Below are positions 20,959 to 32,137 of a stretch of DNA of 64,000 nucleotides, in pieces. The position numbers were made by a program, and so were the translations under genes. Below the pieces are notes generated by a model that worked only from the letters and a program-made list of their open reading frames with translations, searched no databases and was not told the origin of the DNA. The stretch's first letter is position 1; each line of letters begins with the position of its first letter. Source of the stretch: a candidate division SR1 bacterium (GTDB taxonomy: Bacteria; Patescibacteriota; Gracilibacteria; Absconditabacterales; Absconditicoccaceae). The stretch spans positions 154,561 through 218,560 of the forward strand of contig JAPLUT010000005.1 of assembly GCA_026397475.1 (NCBI GenBank), read 5' to 3'.

Positions 20959-22470
20959 TTATTTACATAATCCGGCATCTGAAAGCATTCTATAAAGCTC
21001 AAAAAGCTTTATAGTTTTTTTATAATTTCCAAGAGTTGGAAAATCTTTGTCGAGCTGCTGAACGATTCCTTGAAGTTCCCGAAGATTATCTGCATAACTT
21101 TTATCTATTTTATTAACATCAGAAAGCTTCATTATCGCTGACTGTATCATTGCATTTCCTTCTTGTGTCGTAAGCATTTTATTTTCTCCCAAACATTTTA
21201 GTCCAAGAGCGTTGGCGATTTGATCTACTTCTTGAGATGATGCACTTCTTCCATAGACAAGAATCGTTACTTTTCATTGATACTTACTATTGCTTGCATC
21301 AGAAAGCGTTGGTGATTTTATTTTATCAAATTCGAAATTTTGTATAGAAAATATCGGAGGAAGTTGAAGCATAAATTTCTTGAGATTTTCTGCACCATTA
21401 CTACCAAAATCTGTACCTAACAGATATCCAAATGTGGACACGTCTCTATATCTTTCTCTAAATTTATAATAACAAATCTCATTTGATTCATTGTTACATG
21501 AAACGATACTTTTTATTGTTTTATCAATAACGTTATCATCAATAAGTATATTCTTTCAATCTTTAAATATCCAATTATAGAGATAATATCAAATCATTTT
21601 AGCCTGATCTATGCTTCATCTATCTCCTGATCAAAATTTCGTTATATACTCAGATTCTAAGGACTTTATTTCTTTTTCTTTATCTTTTCTAATCTCTGAT
21701 CGAAGATAGTAAAAGAACTCGTTGATGAGGGAAATATTTTCTTTGTTGGAGGTCATAGAAAGTTTGTCTGAGAGCAACAGAAACGCGCGCTTAGAATTTG
21801 CTATGAACGAAACCGTAATCGGCATAGTAAAAAACCCCTTATCGTCTTCTGTAAATTCACCTATCTTCATATCAAGCACATCATTGGACTCATTATTGTC
21901 TCCTACGTTTTTGAAAAAATCTCCTCGTTTTTGAAGTAAGGTGATATCGTTAAATGGATTGTTTTTGAGAAAATTTATTCCTATAAGATTTGTATCTATC
22001 TTATCTGTATAATTTTCTTTCCATACGTTAAGAGAAGGAAGATAAATGTATTTGAGTAAATACGTATAGGGTATCTGAAGTGAATGTAAGTAATCAGTAT
22101 ATTTTGATATTTCTGTTTCTGTAGTAATGTTTTCCTGAAGAAGATCCTTTATGGTCTCTGAGGTTTTAAGAACATTTTGCGTAGTGGGATTGTTCTCTAG
22201 GATACGCATATCATAACTTGATATGTTTGCGAGTTGAGAGGACTTACCGTTGAGCGCTGCGATATCGCCATAAAGTTGGATACCAAAATAGATAGCAAGT
22301 CATGATGTTATTATAGCAAGGAAAAGCATCATCTTACTATTATTTTTATTATCTTTGAAAAAATTATACGCTCTGCTCAAATAATTTTGTAGTTCATCAA
22401 GAAAAGAAGAGAGCTTAGTTAGGTCCATAGATATGATCTTTTTTTTCTGTGGTTGTTCTATTGCGTTCAT
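20959..22470 (-). CDS. Single-pass membrane protein, PilO-like layout (downstream member of tandem pair)
   Basis: 503 residues. A charged cytoplasmic N-terminus is followed by one membrane span (MMLFLAIITSGLAIYFGI, about residues 45-63) and a large extracytoplasmic domain with coiled-coil-like segments. The PIFSIQNFEFDKIKSPT...TILVYGRS stretch looks like the ferredoxin-like ends of PilO proteins, but this is weak. It begins one base after the stop of its upstream neighbour, which has the same layout. A role in pilus or secretion assembly is inference only; a prepilin peptidase gene lies at 31265. Confidence 0.6.
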
Positions 22471-22471
22471 G

Positions 22472-23896
22472 CTATGGCGAAGAAGTAAAAATAGGATCTA
22501 TATAGTCACTAATTTCTCTTTGTGATGATTTCTGGATTGGTAAAACAAAGTCCATCGTAGAGTTATTTACATTGAATACTGAACTTCCTATCTTGATAAT
22601 TTTTGGCGTTATTTTTATGGATTTAGCATCAATCTTTTCTGAAATCACAAAAGCACTTTGTTTGATAAGATTTAATAAACTACTAAGAATAAAAATATGT
22701 GGATTTATTATTCATTTCTTAATCAGAGCTATTTCATCTTGTTTAAAGGTGTTTACATCGACAGTAAAACTAATTTGTTTTTGAGTAGGATCATATTTTT
22801 TGAAAGTAATTGAGAAACTTGGGATATCGGTTTGTTCTAGTTTTGTGTCGACATAATACATCACTTTTTTGAAAAAGTTTGTATCAGGTGGCGTTTTCTC
22901 CTTGTCTATAAGAGCATAATACCTATCAAAATCTCCCACGAGATTACAGTCATAATCTATCTCATAGGGATTAAGATAACAATTATTGAGATAAATAACA
23001 ATATCCTTTTCTCCTCTATCTGCTAAGGTCTGCACATTTATTTGCGCTTGATCTGCTGGAATATGCAAGGCATTTGCTAGACTAGAAATAAAGGTATCTA
23101 AATATCAAAACACCTTAATCGCGCTACTAAATTTTATAATTTCCAATGAGAGCAAATATTTTTTGATTGATGTAGAATAGTCTTGGCTCTGGAGCATATC
23201 ATATAGCTCTTGAGAAAAAAATCCATATTTGGAAATATCTTCTTTGAGAGAAGTGAGTTTCTGTGTATTGTTTAGGAACAGCGAAGAAAAACTATTGAGA
23301 GCTTGTTGAAGCACATCTTTTTTTTGAATATATCCAAGAGTTTTATCTTGTATTACTTTAGTGATATTAGTATCTTCTCAGCTTCCGGCAAGTGATAACG
23401 AAACGTATTGTTGATAGTCACTGAGATTTAGTGTCTTATCGAGAAACTGTTGTCCTTGTTTGTAAAGACCGATATATGTTTGATAAGTAGTGTCTGGCAA
23501 TGTCTGTGAAGCGAAATAAATGTAACGACTGTATAAACGCAAAATGATAGATGCTAGGCCCGTTACAAGGATAATAAAAAATGATATTAAGAATAATTTC
23601 CAATACTGATTATGATATTTAGATTTATTCCCGATGATCAAACCACTCTCTCCAAGATCAACTCTTGATCATTTTTCCTCTGTCGCTTGTATTTTCATTC
23701 CAAGGCTTTCAAAGTTAACATCTTCCTTTTGTGGCTTATTTCCTTCTGCACTATTGAGCTGAGAAATAATATTTTGAGAAGGCAATATATTTTCTAAGTC
23801 ATTGAGCTTAAGATTTTGCATTCATCAAAAATTTGGTTCTCATGAACCCTGCTTATTCGTATTTAGAGTGTTTGTATTTTCGTTTTGTTCTATCAT
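22472..23896 (-). CDS. Single-pass membrane protein, PilO-like layout (upstream member)
   Basis: 474 residues. The first 90 residues are polar and Asn/Glu-rich; one span (LFLISFFIILVTGLASIILRLY) follows near residues 100-120; the remainder is extracytoplasmic, helical then beta-rich (TDIPSFSITFKKYDP, KQISFTVDVNTFKQ). Size and topology match the next gene, suggesting paralogues or partners in a periplasmic complex. TAG-C-ATG coupling joins the two. No enzymatic motif seen. Confidence 0.6.
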
Positions 23897-24037
23897 AGAG
23901 ATTGATTGAATAAAATCTCGTAGTTATAGTATATTCAGAAAGGCTCAAAATACCAAAAAATCTGAACTTCTCTTCCAGTTTTACTTGACAGAACGATAAA
24001 AATATATTCTACGCCTGATGTTAGATCTTTTTTTTAT

Positions 24038-24066
24038 AAAAAAAACTTCCCAGATTCCCTGAGAAG
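24038..24066 (-). terminator. Leftward terminator after 24079-24843
   Basis: On the minus strand CTTCTCAG/CTGGGAAG form an 8-bp stem followed by T8. Confidence 0.75.
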
Positions 24067-24078
24067 CTCATATACACT

Positions 24079-24843
24079 CTAGTTTTTGATACAACGGACG
24101 GAAAAAGCAGAAAATCTATTATTTCCTAAAGGGACTCATTCTTTTTTGGTGCAGCTGAACAAAGAGCCATCAGCACATCTTAAGCATATATTTTCACCTA
24201 TAAATACAAAACTATCACTGTTTTTTCCATACCAACCCGTGAATAGTATTTGTTCTCATTTCAAGAAAGACTGATAGTCTCATGAATATTTTTTCTCTAT
24301 GATGTCTTTATAAAAATGTATAGAATCTGGTAATTTCTTGTTTACTCTTTCTGTTTCCCTTGCGGCAGAGTTTTCATCAAAAAATTGTTGTCACGCATAA
24401 TCTCCCTCTAGATACTCTTGGACGTCTCCCTCTGGATTTACCTTTATTTTTATGCCATTTTGGTCTATTGCTCCTATTCGATTACTTGTATCTTCTACTC
24501 TAAAATTTCTATCTTCAAGTTCTGGTAGCTTGTCTAATGTTTCATTACTTTCTTTCTCTCATGTAAATGAGGTTCTAAACTCCTCTTCTTTTAGCTCTGG
24601 ATTCGTTTTTTTAGCAAGAAAAAATGCTTCATAAAAAGCTTTTTCCTTTTTTCTTTCTGATTTTGGAAGTTCTTTATATTCTTTTTTAAGTTTCTTATAT
24701 TCAGCATCCATAATCATAGCCTTAAATAGAGCTATTTTGTAAGACTTAATAAAAGTAATTGATCATGGAACTTTTCCTGCTGTAGAGAGCTTATCTTTTA
24801 TATCCTCTATAAATTCCCAAATATTTTTTGCTTTATTTACCAT
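24079..24843 (-). CDS. Hypothetical protein, Lys/Glu-rich
   Basis: 254 residues. The N-terminal 110 residues are strongly helical and charged (EYKKLKKEYKELPKSERK); the C-terminal part is globular, with YLEGDYAGQQFFDENSA, TGWYGKNSDSFVFIGENI and a final RFSAFSVRCIKN. The ending resembles short domains found in many surface proteins of uncultured bacteria, but no named family can be assigned. No signal peptide. It is a single unit with its own consensus promoter and terminator. Confidence 0.6.
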
Positions 24844-24877
24844 GGATACGTTGACTGATAAAATTGAAATAAGATTA

Positions 24878-24905
24878 TTTATACATATTTGATACTATAT
24901 GTCAA
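24878..24905 (-). promoter_or_regulatory. Sigma70-type promoter (minus strand)
   Basis: TTGACA (24905-24900), 16-bp spacer, TATAAA (24883-24878), about 35 bp upstream of the ATG at 24843. Confidence 0.75.
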
Positions 24906-24920
24906 TCACACATTAAAAAC

Positions 24921-24947
24921 AAAAAAAAAGGCCTCATATAATAGGCG
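24921..24947 (-). terminator. Probable leftward terminator after the FemAB-like gene
   Basis: Minus strand: short GCCT/AGGC stem followed by T9. The stem is only 4-5 bp. Confidence 0.5.
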
Positions 24948-25038
24948 TTCTCTTGATAATCAATATATCGTAGCTCATATATTTCTACTAAAAATGAATG
25001 TGAATACTCTAGCAGCAAGGTACCCTCAGATCTCGAAA

Positions 25039-26031
25039 TTATTTATGAAGCAATCTATGATACCATTTAAATACTCGATAAAGAAATTTGTTGACAACAA
25101 TATCATAGCTTCCATACTGTTCTATCTTAGTTCCCCCCAATGATTCCTTGAATGCGCTGACGCCGGCAAGTGGATGTTTGGGGAATCCCGTTGGAGATCC
25201 TCCTCAGGTATCAACTACGCTAAATCCATTGTCTCTCGCCCGTGAGAATAATTTGAATTTCAAAAAATGCTGAACTCATAAGTTATTAAACTTTCTATCA
25301 AAAAATCCATAAGGACAGTAAATAAATTTATCTCCGAATATACAGATTGTTCATGCAATCATTTCGTTCTCGAGAAATGCACCTATCAGCATTCACTTTC
25401 CTGTGGAAATATATTTAAGTAATCATTCATATTGCGATTTTGATATCGTGTTAAACCCTTTATTGTCTGCAGTTTTTTGTCGTTTAGCGAAAAATGCTTC
25501 ATGGTCTTTTTTCTCGACAATACGATATTCCATCCCTCCAGCAATAGATTTTTTAATACGTTTTCTGCAAGATTCATTCATATCTTTCAACAATTCTTCA
25601 TCAGATTTTGTGGTGTCATAGATGATCCCTGCTGTCGGCATATTCTCCCTAAAAGCAATTTCTAAACCATAATCAGAGCATAAGACACGCTCTAATCCAA
25701 GCCTAACTTCTTTGATATCATCCTTGAATTCATCACATTTTTGTGAACTATTTTCAAACACAACAATATCATTTATGATGCCCAATTGAAGAAAAAAACA
25801 TTTATTTCTGAATTTATTTTTAAGCTTTGCTACTTCACTACGGACATATTCTTTATCGCTTGGCAACTCCACTCCCATGACTTGATATCGACGTAATTTC
25901 CAGGGACCTATTTTTTTTTCTTTGATGGTTCCAAAATATTCTTTACCAAAAAGCTCAACCGTAACCGTAGGTTTACGGTAGATCTCATGCTGGATATCTC
26001 TTCGCAATTGAGATTGGTAAAGATTATACAT
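25039..26031 (-). CDS. FemAB/FemX-like GNAT-fold transferase
   Basis: 330 residues. The tandem GNAT layout of the Fem family is visible: WKLRRYQVMGVELPSD and LQLGIINDIVVFEN early, KSDEELLKDMNESCRKRIKKS mid (the typical 'sxeell..m....R..ir.a' helix), MLIGAFLENEMIAGTICIF, YPYG-like YCPYGFFDRKFN, and VSAFKESLGG (the usual FK..FGG motif) near the end. Family members add amino acids from aminoacyl-tRNA to the peptidoglycan cross-bridge of lipid II; a role in cell-wall building is likely. UGA glycines are used several times. Confidence 0.85.
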
Positions 26032-26063
26032 GACCCTCTATCAAATAAAAATCATTTGATTGC

Positions 26064-26110
26064 GTAGGGGCGATTATTAATCGCCTAAGGCGGATGATAT
26101 CCGCCCCTAC
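26064..26110. repeat. GTAGGGGCG...CGCCCCTAC palindromic element
   Basis: Outer arms GTAGGGGCG and CGCCCCTAC enclose two inner hairpins (GGCGAT/ATCGCC and GGCGGAT/ATCCGCC). The same vocabulary forms the terminators at 52044 and 54608. Confidence 0.75.
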
Positions 26111-26117
26111 AAATACT

Positions 26118-28571
26118 TTAAATTTTTATCTCGACATTGAATACATCTGATTCTTGAAATACAATTTCGTTACTTCTTGTGACTGATTTCAAATCATTGG
26201 TAAATGATTTTAATCAGTTTATAAGCTCCTTCTCTCAGCTAATAGTAAGTTCTTTAAGTTCGGTTCCAAGTCATAATTTATTTTCTGTTTTATATCCTCT
26301 CACTTTCTCGATAATTTGAAAAATACTCTCCATACGTTTGTATATGGGCTCCATGGATTGTTTCATGGTGAAGATATCATTGTTTGGATATGCCAAGGTA
26401 TGTACTGATTTTTCTCCTAGTGTCTGTGAATAATAGGTTTGATATAATTCTTCTGTAATGAAGGGCAAGATAGGAGCAATCATTTTTATAATTGCAAATA
26501 AGGTGTGATAGAGTGTGTATTGTGCAGAGAGTTTTTCGGCAGTTCAGTTGGGATATTTTTCAGCTTTATATATTTTGTCTTTTACAATTTCGAGATAGTT
26601 GTCACAGAAATCGTGTCGGAAAAATTTTTCAAATTCTATCCTTGCGAGTCAGAATTCGTAGTTATTTAAATGCTTAACCATTTCTTGTGAGGTCTTGTTT
26701 GCTTGTGCAAAAATCCAAAGATCAATAGGACAAAGTGCGTCTTCTGTTAAAGTGATCTTTTGACCTGCCCTCGGTTTGCCGGGGTCAAAGTCTTGAAGAT
26801 TCATAAATACAAAATTGGAAGCGTTTCGTAATTTGGTTACTAATTTTTTCCCATTTTGGATTTCTCATTCTTCGAAAGCAGTATTTTTTCCTAAGCTCGC
26901 AGAACATGATCGATATCTTACGGCGTCAGCGGAATGTTCTTTGATAAGATCAGCCGGTTCTTTTCCTGCATTATTTTTTGATTTACTGATTTTTTCTCAT
27001 TTGCTCGCGAGTACATGACCAGAAACCATTACATCAGTCCGAGGGATTTGATCCATGTGATACTGTCCTTTTACGATAGTATAGAATGCTCGAGTACGAA
27101 GAATATCGTGTGCCTGTGGTCTGAGATTCATCGGGAATATTTTATCTGAACGATCATCAGGTTCGCCCCATTTTGCGTTAATTAACGGCGTCAATGAAGA
27201 AGTCGCCCGTGTATCGAGCACATCCATTTCTGGTATAATGTCGTCCATTGTATGTCCTTCAGGTAATGTTTTTGGTTTGTCATTGATAGGATCTACCGGC
27301 AATTGAGATGCGTCCGGCAAAATAACTTCTCCCGTCTTCTTGGAATATCGTACAGGAATAGGAATTCCGTAAAATCTTTGTCTGGAAATACATCGGTCCC
27401 ATTTGAGGTTTTCTACTCGTTCGTCGTATCTTTTTTTCATGTATTCAGGATATCGTTTGATAGTATTTGCGTTGTCGAGAAATTTTTTTTTATGATCTAA
27501 GACATTGATAAATCGCTGTGCAGTAGGGATGATTTCCATAGGTGTTCCACATCTTTCGTGACAACCCACAGCATGACTAATCGGTAATTCTTTGAGTACT
27601 AATCCTTTTGCTTTAAGTTTTTCTACGATTAATTTTCTTCCTTGTCTTGTTGTCAATCCGTCTAATTCTGGATCGCCAGTATTGATCAAGTGACCTGTAA
27701 TATCAATCACCATGCAGTCCGGTAAGTGATAGGTTTGAACTCGATACATATCCGTTTCATCTCCATAGGTACAACACATTACTGCTCCTGTTCCTTTATC
27801 GATAGCAACCTTTTCATCAGCGAGAATTTTTACTTTTTTTCCAAGCGGAGTGAGAATATCTTTGCCAACGATTTTTTTGTATCTCTCATCTTCGGGGTTT
27901 ACAAATACAGCTACACAAGCAGGAAGTAATTCCGGTCTTGTTGTGGCAATGATGATAGGTGTTGTATCTTCTAGACTAAATTGGAGATCATAAAATGTAG
28001 AATCAAAATCCTTATCTTCTACTTCTGCTTGTGCTACTGAAGTCTGACATTCCGTACATCGTAGTGCAGGGAAGTTTTTTTTGTAAATCATTTTTTTACT
28101 CAATAAATCAAGAAATGATCTTTGCGAAATACGTTGTACCAAAGGAGAAATCGTTGAGTATTCCAAGCTTCGGTCAGCGCTTACTCCTACAGACTTTCGT
28201 AGATCTTTGAATTGTTCTCTGTATCATTTTGTTACGCGAAGACATTCTGCGATGAAATCTTTTCTCGGCATTTCTGATCATTTTTTCCCGATTTCCTTTT
28301 CCACAAGCCTTTCTGTCGGTAGCCCGTTATCGTCAAATCCAAAAGGATAGAATACATTGTATCCTGACATTCTTTTATATCTTGCGATTACCTCTGCCTG
28401 CGTATAAGAAAAAATATGTCCGATATGAATTTTTCCTGAGACGGTTGGAGGCGGAGTATCTATAGAGTAGACGGGGTTTGATGAGTTTGCATCGTAAGCG
28501 TAGGTAGCGTTTTCTTCTCGATACCCTCTTCGTTTAGCTTCGGATTCTAGATGATTGTACTTGTTGGCCAT
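26118..28571 (-). CDS. valS: Valyl-tRNA synthetase, archaeal-type
   Basis: 817 residues, class I synthetase charging tRNA-Val. The start has YSIDTPPPTVSGKIHIGHIF (HIGH box intact) and then GFDDNGLPTERLVEKE, the pattern of archaeal-type ValRS rather than the 'DHAGIATQ' of ordinary bacterial ones. The editing domain includes ATTRPELLPACVAVFVNP; CxxC zinc pairs appear in LRCTEC. The KMSKS loop is KISKS. The anticodon domain is present and the C-terminus is short, without an evident coiled-coil arm. UGA glycines occur throughout. Single transcription unit after the fusion-enzyme terminator. Confidence 0.93.
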
Positions 28572-28635
28572 TAATTAAAGCAAGTGATAAATAATCAATT
28601 AGTAATTTTTTGAGTAAAAAATACAAGATTAAAGG

Positions 28636-28666
28636 CAAAAAAGACATTCAACGAACGAATGTCTTT
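28636..28666 (-). terminator. Leftward terminator after the KAS III-like fusion gene
   Basis: Minus strand AAAGACATTC/GAATGTCTTT stem with a 7-base loop, then T6. Confidence 0.85.
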
Positions 28667-28692
28667 ATATATAAAATACCGCAATAACCATA

Positions 28693-30588
28693 TTAAGGCA
28701 TCCCTATCTCGTGTAAATACACTCTAGGATTTTCTTTTTTTATGTCTTCGTAGGACTTTATATTTGACGTCAATGTCGCCACTAATGATTTAGTGTCTTC
28801 ATTAACGATACAAAGTATATTTTCATTGTCTTCTTTCATATATTTTGATGGTATTTTTATATCAGAAGCAACTTCACTCAATTTCTTTATAGATATCTTA
28901 TCTCAAAATTTTGCTCAACCGATGAAATCAATGATAGCCGATTGTGGTATTTTATCTTCAAGCAATATTGCAGATGAGATATATCATCAAACCGATCAAT
29001 GTACATTCACATCATCTGATGCTATTGTTCTGATATTTGTTTTTTGAGTTTCAGAAATGTCTTTATATTTATCCATATATTTAACATGAACTGGAGCTAT
29101 TTCAGAAAATTCAGAAATAATTTTCACTCCATCTTTTAACGTTACAATTCTATAAATATCTTTTCAAGATTTCGTTGTTCAGATCCTTACTATATTGTCT
29201 ATTTTGAGAACTCATCAAACTTCTTCATTGTTTGCATAGAAAGTTGGAGTTGTTGGAGAATCTTTTTCTGCTGGTTTTGGTACTTCGTAATAAATGTTTT
29301 TAGTTACAAACTCTTTATCTGTATGTATTGATTTCAATACTTGCCAATGAAATATATCGATTGAAGAGATTAATTTATTTATTGTTATTTTTTGTGGTAA
29401 GAACCAATCTAGACTATATTCACTCATTATGTTTGGTATTAATCTTCATGCTATACTTTTTTTATAGGATATGGGGGCATTTACTCAAAAAACTTTTTCA
29501 TTGGCTTCGTATGCTATCTTTGAATATTTTTTATATTCTTCCGCCCATATTTTTGGAAAAACTCCAAAAATCTTTTTATTATCATCTTTGTATTGTATCT
29601 CTGCTCAAGCAAGATGTCATCACGCTCAAAATGGAGCCAAGATAATATGCTTGCATCATTTAGGCATTAATCATTCTTTGAGGACTTTTTGCAATCCAAA
29701 CAAAACTGATGCTCATGATACATTTCAGATGGTTTTATATGTCTCATTATGCACCCCTATTTCCAATCATTTATTTTTTGCTTCTGAAATTATTTTTGAA
29801 TTATTTTCTCGCTTTTGAATCATTTTATTATTCGGTTGATGTGGAATTATCAATGTTCAATTTTCTAATCTTCTAATATCCAACAAAGAGAATATTTCAT
29901 CAGCAGTATTAAGCAATGAAGAACTTAATTCTTTACCATCATTCATTCATAACTTTTCTCATTCCGGTTGTGATATGGCATATATATTATTTGCATTTAC
30001 ACCTTTTGATAATCATGAGGCAGTCTTTTTTATCTGCATGCTTGATGAAGCATCAGGATGATTTGATATAATCATACATCAAACTCAATCTGAAAACATT
30101 CAAGTTTTTATATCCCTAGCATCTCTTTGTCAGCTTCATAAATCATCTCAAGCTACTACAATATAATTTTTAAAATTAAACATTCCATCATTCTTTATTT
30201 GTTGAAATGCCGTATCCAGAGCATCACCAAATCACACGCAGGCTGCATTTACATCTTTGGCAATTATATTTTTTTTCTTGTTTAATCATAATCTTGTCGC
30301 CAATATTGCAGATAAACTAATTAGTTTGTTTCAATGAGATCATGAATTTGACACAAATATTCAATCAATATTATCGACGGTTAGTCTGGCATCAATCAAT
30401 GCGTTTAATATAGCATCTACAAAAACATCCTCGATATTTCATTGATTTTTTTCCAAATAGAAAACATTTGTCAATTCTGTTCTTACTTTCAAGAATCACT
30501 CCTCTTTACCTGCAGTTTCACAAACTTCTTTTTCTGATACCATCTTATTACCAAGACAAGTTCAGATTCACAATATTTTTACCGACAT
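28693..30588 (-). CDS. Ketoacyl-synthase III-like enzyme with C-terminal hot-dog/MaoC-like extension
   Basis: 631 residues in one UGA=Gly frame. Residues 1-330 follow the KAS III (FabH) thiolase fold: GIGTCLGNKMVSEKEV start, DVNAACVGFGDAL with the catalytic Cys, IIPHQPNNKMI with the His of HQxN, TIGNVSGASVLFGL with the Asn of GNxS, and PFGAGGHLAGAEI at the end. Residues about 388-631 form an extra domain; SDDVNVHGSVGGYISSA within it resembles the D-x-N-x-H active-site signature of MaoC-type hydratases, tentatively suggesting a dehydratase. Known KAS III enzymes condense acyl-CoA with malonyl-ACP or related acceptors. No other lipid genes are nearby. A consensus promoter and strong terminator make it a self-contained unit. 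Confidence 0.75.
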
Positions 30589-30618
30589 ACTAGCATATTA
30601 CTACTAAAATATGATTAC

Positions 30619-30646
30619 ATTATAACCAAAAAAAAATATTTGTCAA
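30619..30646 (-). promoter_or_regulatory. Consensus promoter for the KAS III-like gene
   Basis: Minus strand TTGACA (30646-30641), 16-bp spacer, TATAAT (30624-30619), 30 bp upstream of the ATG. Confidence 0.85.
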
Positions 30647-30693
30647 ACCTCCTGCTGTTGATTGGAATTCTCTTGCATTTTTTATCAACTTAT

Positions 30694-30729
30694 ATATAAT
30701 ATATACGTCGTATATATAGCGTATATATT
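30694..30729. promoter_or_regulatory. Palindromic TA-repeat region, possible RelBE operator
   Basis: TATATACGTCGTATATA is a near-perfect dyad, followed by a half-copy TAGCGTATATAT, 20-55 bp before the antitoxin start. Toxin-antitoxin operons are usually autoregulated at such dyads. Confidence 0.5.
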
Positions 30730-30749
30730 TTATTTTTTATTCACTAGCT

Positions 30750-31025
30750 ATGACTCAATCCGTAATTGTCGCAAAAATAGATAATAAGATAAAACAACAG
30801 GCTCAAGAACTTGCTAAATCATTTGGACTGAATCTCAGTTCACTGATCAATATCCAGCTGAGAAATTTCATCAAAATCAAAAAACTCACTATCGGAGAAA
30901 CAGATGATACCCATCGATCGTATTATGAGAACAATCCTGAATATATAGACGTGAATGTATCTGGAGAAGAATTTCTTAAAACTTTAAAAAAATATAGAAA
31001 TAAGAAATCATGAAAAAATGGATAA
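30750..31025 (+). CDS. RelB/DinJ-like antitoxin
   Basis: 91 residues. The N-terminal VIVAKIDNKIKQQAQELAKS and GLNLSSLINIQLRNFI form the ribbon-helix-helix DNA-binding motif of RelB/DinJ antitoxins; the C-terminal half (EEFLKTLKKYRNKKS) would wrap the toxin. Under code 25 the UGA at 31011 is glycine, adding a GKNG tail before TAA, and the end overlaps the toxin gene by 16 bp. In the standard code the stop/start would be a classic ATGA overlap. Confidence 0.82.
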
Positions 31026-31243
31026 AATATATCAGAACATTACCAAGCAAGCTTTATGATCGTATCATCCATGATATTGATTTAATTCTTTCGTGAAAAC
31101 GAGAATGACTTGATATAAAAAAATTAGAATGACAGATGTGAATGTATAGATATAGAATAGGCGATATAAGAATAATTTTCAAAAGAAAGGGGAATACTAT
31201 AGAAATAATTACTATCTGACCGAGAGGCGACGTATATAAATAA
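31010..31243 (+). CDS. RelE/ParE-superfamily toxin
   Basis: 77 residues. Family pattern: SKLYDRIIHDIDLILSGK helices, LDIKKLEG, MYRYRIGDIRIIFKRKGN (the usual 'yRlRvGdyRviy' strand) and the C-terminal IGPRGDVYK. RelE-type members cleave mRNA in the ribosome; ParE-type members poison gyrase; the sequence does not decide between them. Five internal UGA glycines show it has long adapted to this code. Translationally coupled to the antitoxin. Confidence 0.85.
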
Positions 31244-31264
31244 ACTTTTAATTACTACTATAAT

Positions 31265-32137
31265 ATGCGAATAATTATCATCTTCTTGTGACTTATCTTC
31301 TGATCTCTCGGCACAGTTATACTGGCGAGATTTTCTGATTGAATTACTCGAAGCAAACTTCGCGGATTTTTTTTCGGATATTCACAATGCCCTGAATGCA
31401 AACATAGACTGCTAGCGAAAGATTTAATCCCCGTAGTCAGCTATGTGGTTCAATGAGGAAGGTGTCGCTATTGTAAGAAAACAATCAGTCGAATATATCC
31501 TGTCATAGAAATTTTATGTGCGGGAATTTTTCTCATCACCTATTTTTTATTAAAAGATTTTTGAATTGAGATATTGGTTTTTTGACTTTTGATGAATCGA
31601 CTTTTAATTCTCCTTTTGGTCTACGATTTGCAGAAGTATGAATTACATATGACACTACGAGTACTTTTGACAGCGTTGAGTATAGTAGCGAATATAAATA
31701 TTTCCGGAGGAAGTGATTGAAATTTTTTGATGAGTGCTATTATGTTTGGAGTGACCTTTTTGGTGATCTATTTGTTTGCAAAACGATATGTAAAAATGAG
31801 ATTTAAAAAAAACGAAGAGTGATTTGGTCAAGGCGATGTCTTTTTGGCTGTAAGTATATGAATGCTATTCCCTCTCATTCTCTCATTCCACCACCTCTCG
31901 TTTTCTTGGTCAATACTAGTAAATGTCTTGATTTTATTTATACTATTGAGTAGTATCATTGGGCTAATTCGAGCCTGATTACAATATTTGATCACCAAAA
32001 AATCTAGTAAAATAATTCCTTTTTTTCCTGCTATGATTATCGCATTTCGACTTATGGCACGAAAGATTAGTTTCTTTATTTCTCCCGCCTTGCGGGATTC
32101 CATTTCATTTCATCTTCTTTTCCCTCTCGCATGATAG
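31265..32137 (+). CDS. Prepilin peptidase (A24 aspartic protease)
   Basis: 290 residues. N-terminal span, then the zinc-like cysteine pairs CPECKHRL and CRYCKKTI characteristic of bifunctional PilD/GspO enzymes, then several spans. The two catalytic aspartates are in VYDLQKYEL and GQGDVFLA (the GxGD motif). It cleaves and may methylate type IV prepilins at the inner membrane. The C-terminus is somewhat long and Ser/Phe-rich. The stop overlaps the next gene's ATG by 7 bp. Confidence 0.92.

Noticed and set aside
28693..29427. The 244-residue C-terminal part of the KAS III-like protein as a separate gene starting at 29427
   Set aside because: The upstream frame runs straight into it with no TAA/TAG. 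An internal start remains possible but is not needed.
29328..29818. Plus-strand open frames opposite the KAS III-like gene
   Set aside because: They have no family features; the minus strand encodes the full catalytic triad in one frame with a consensus promoter.
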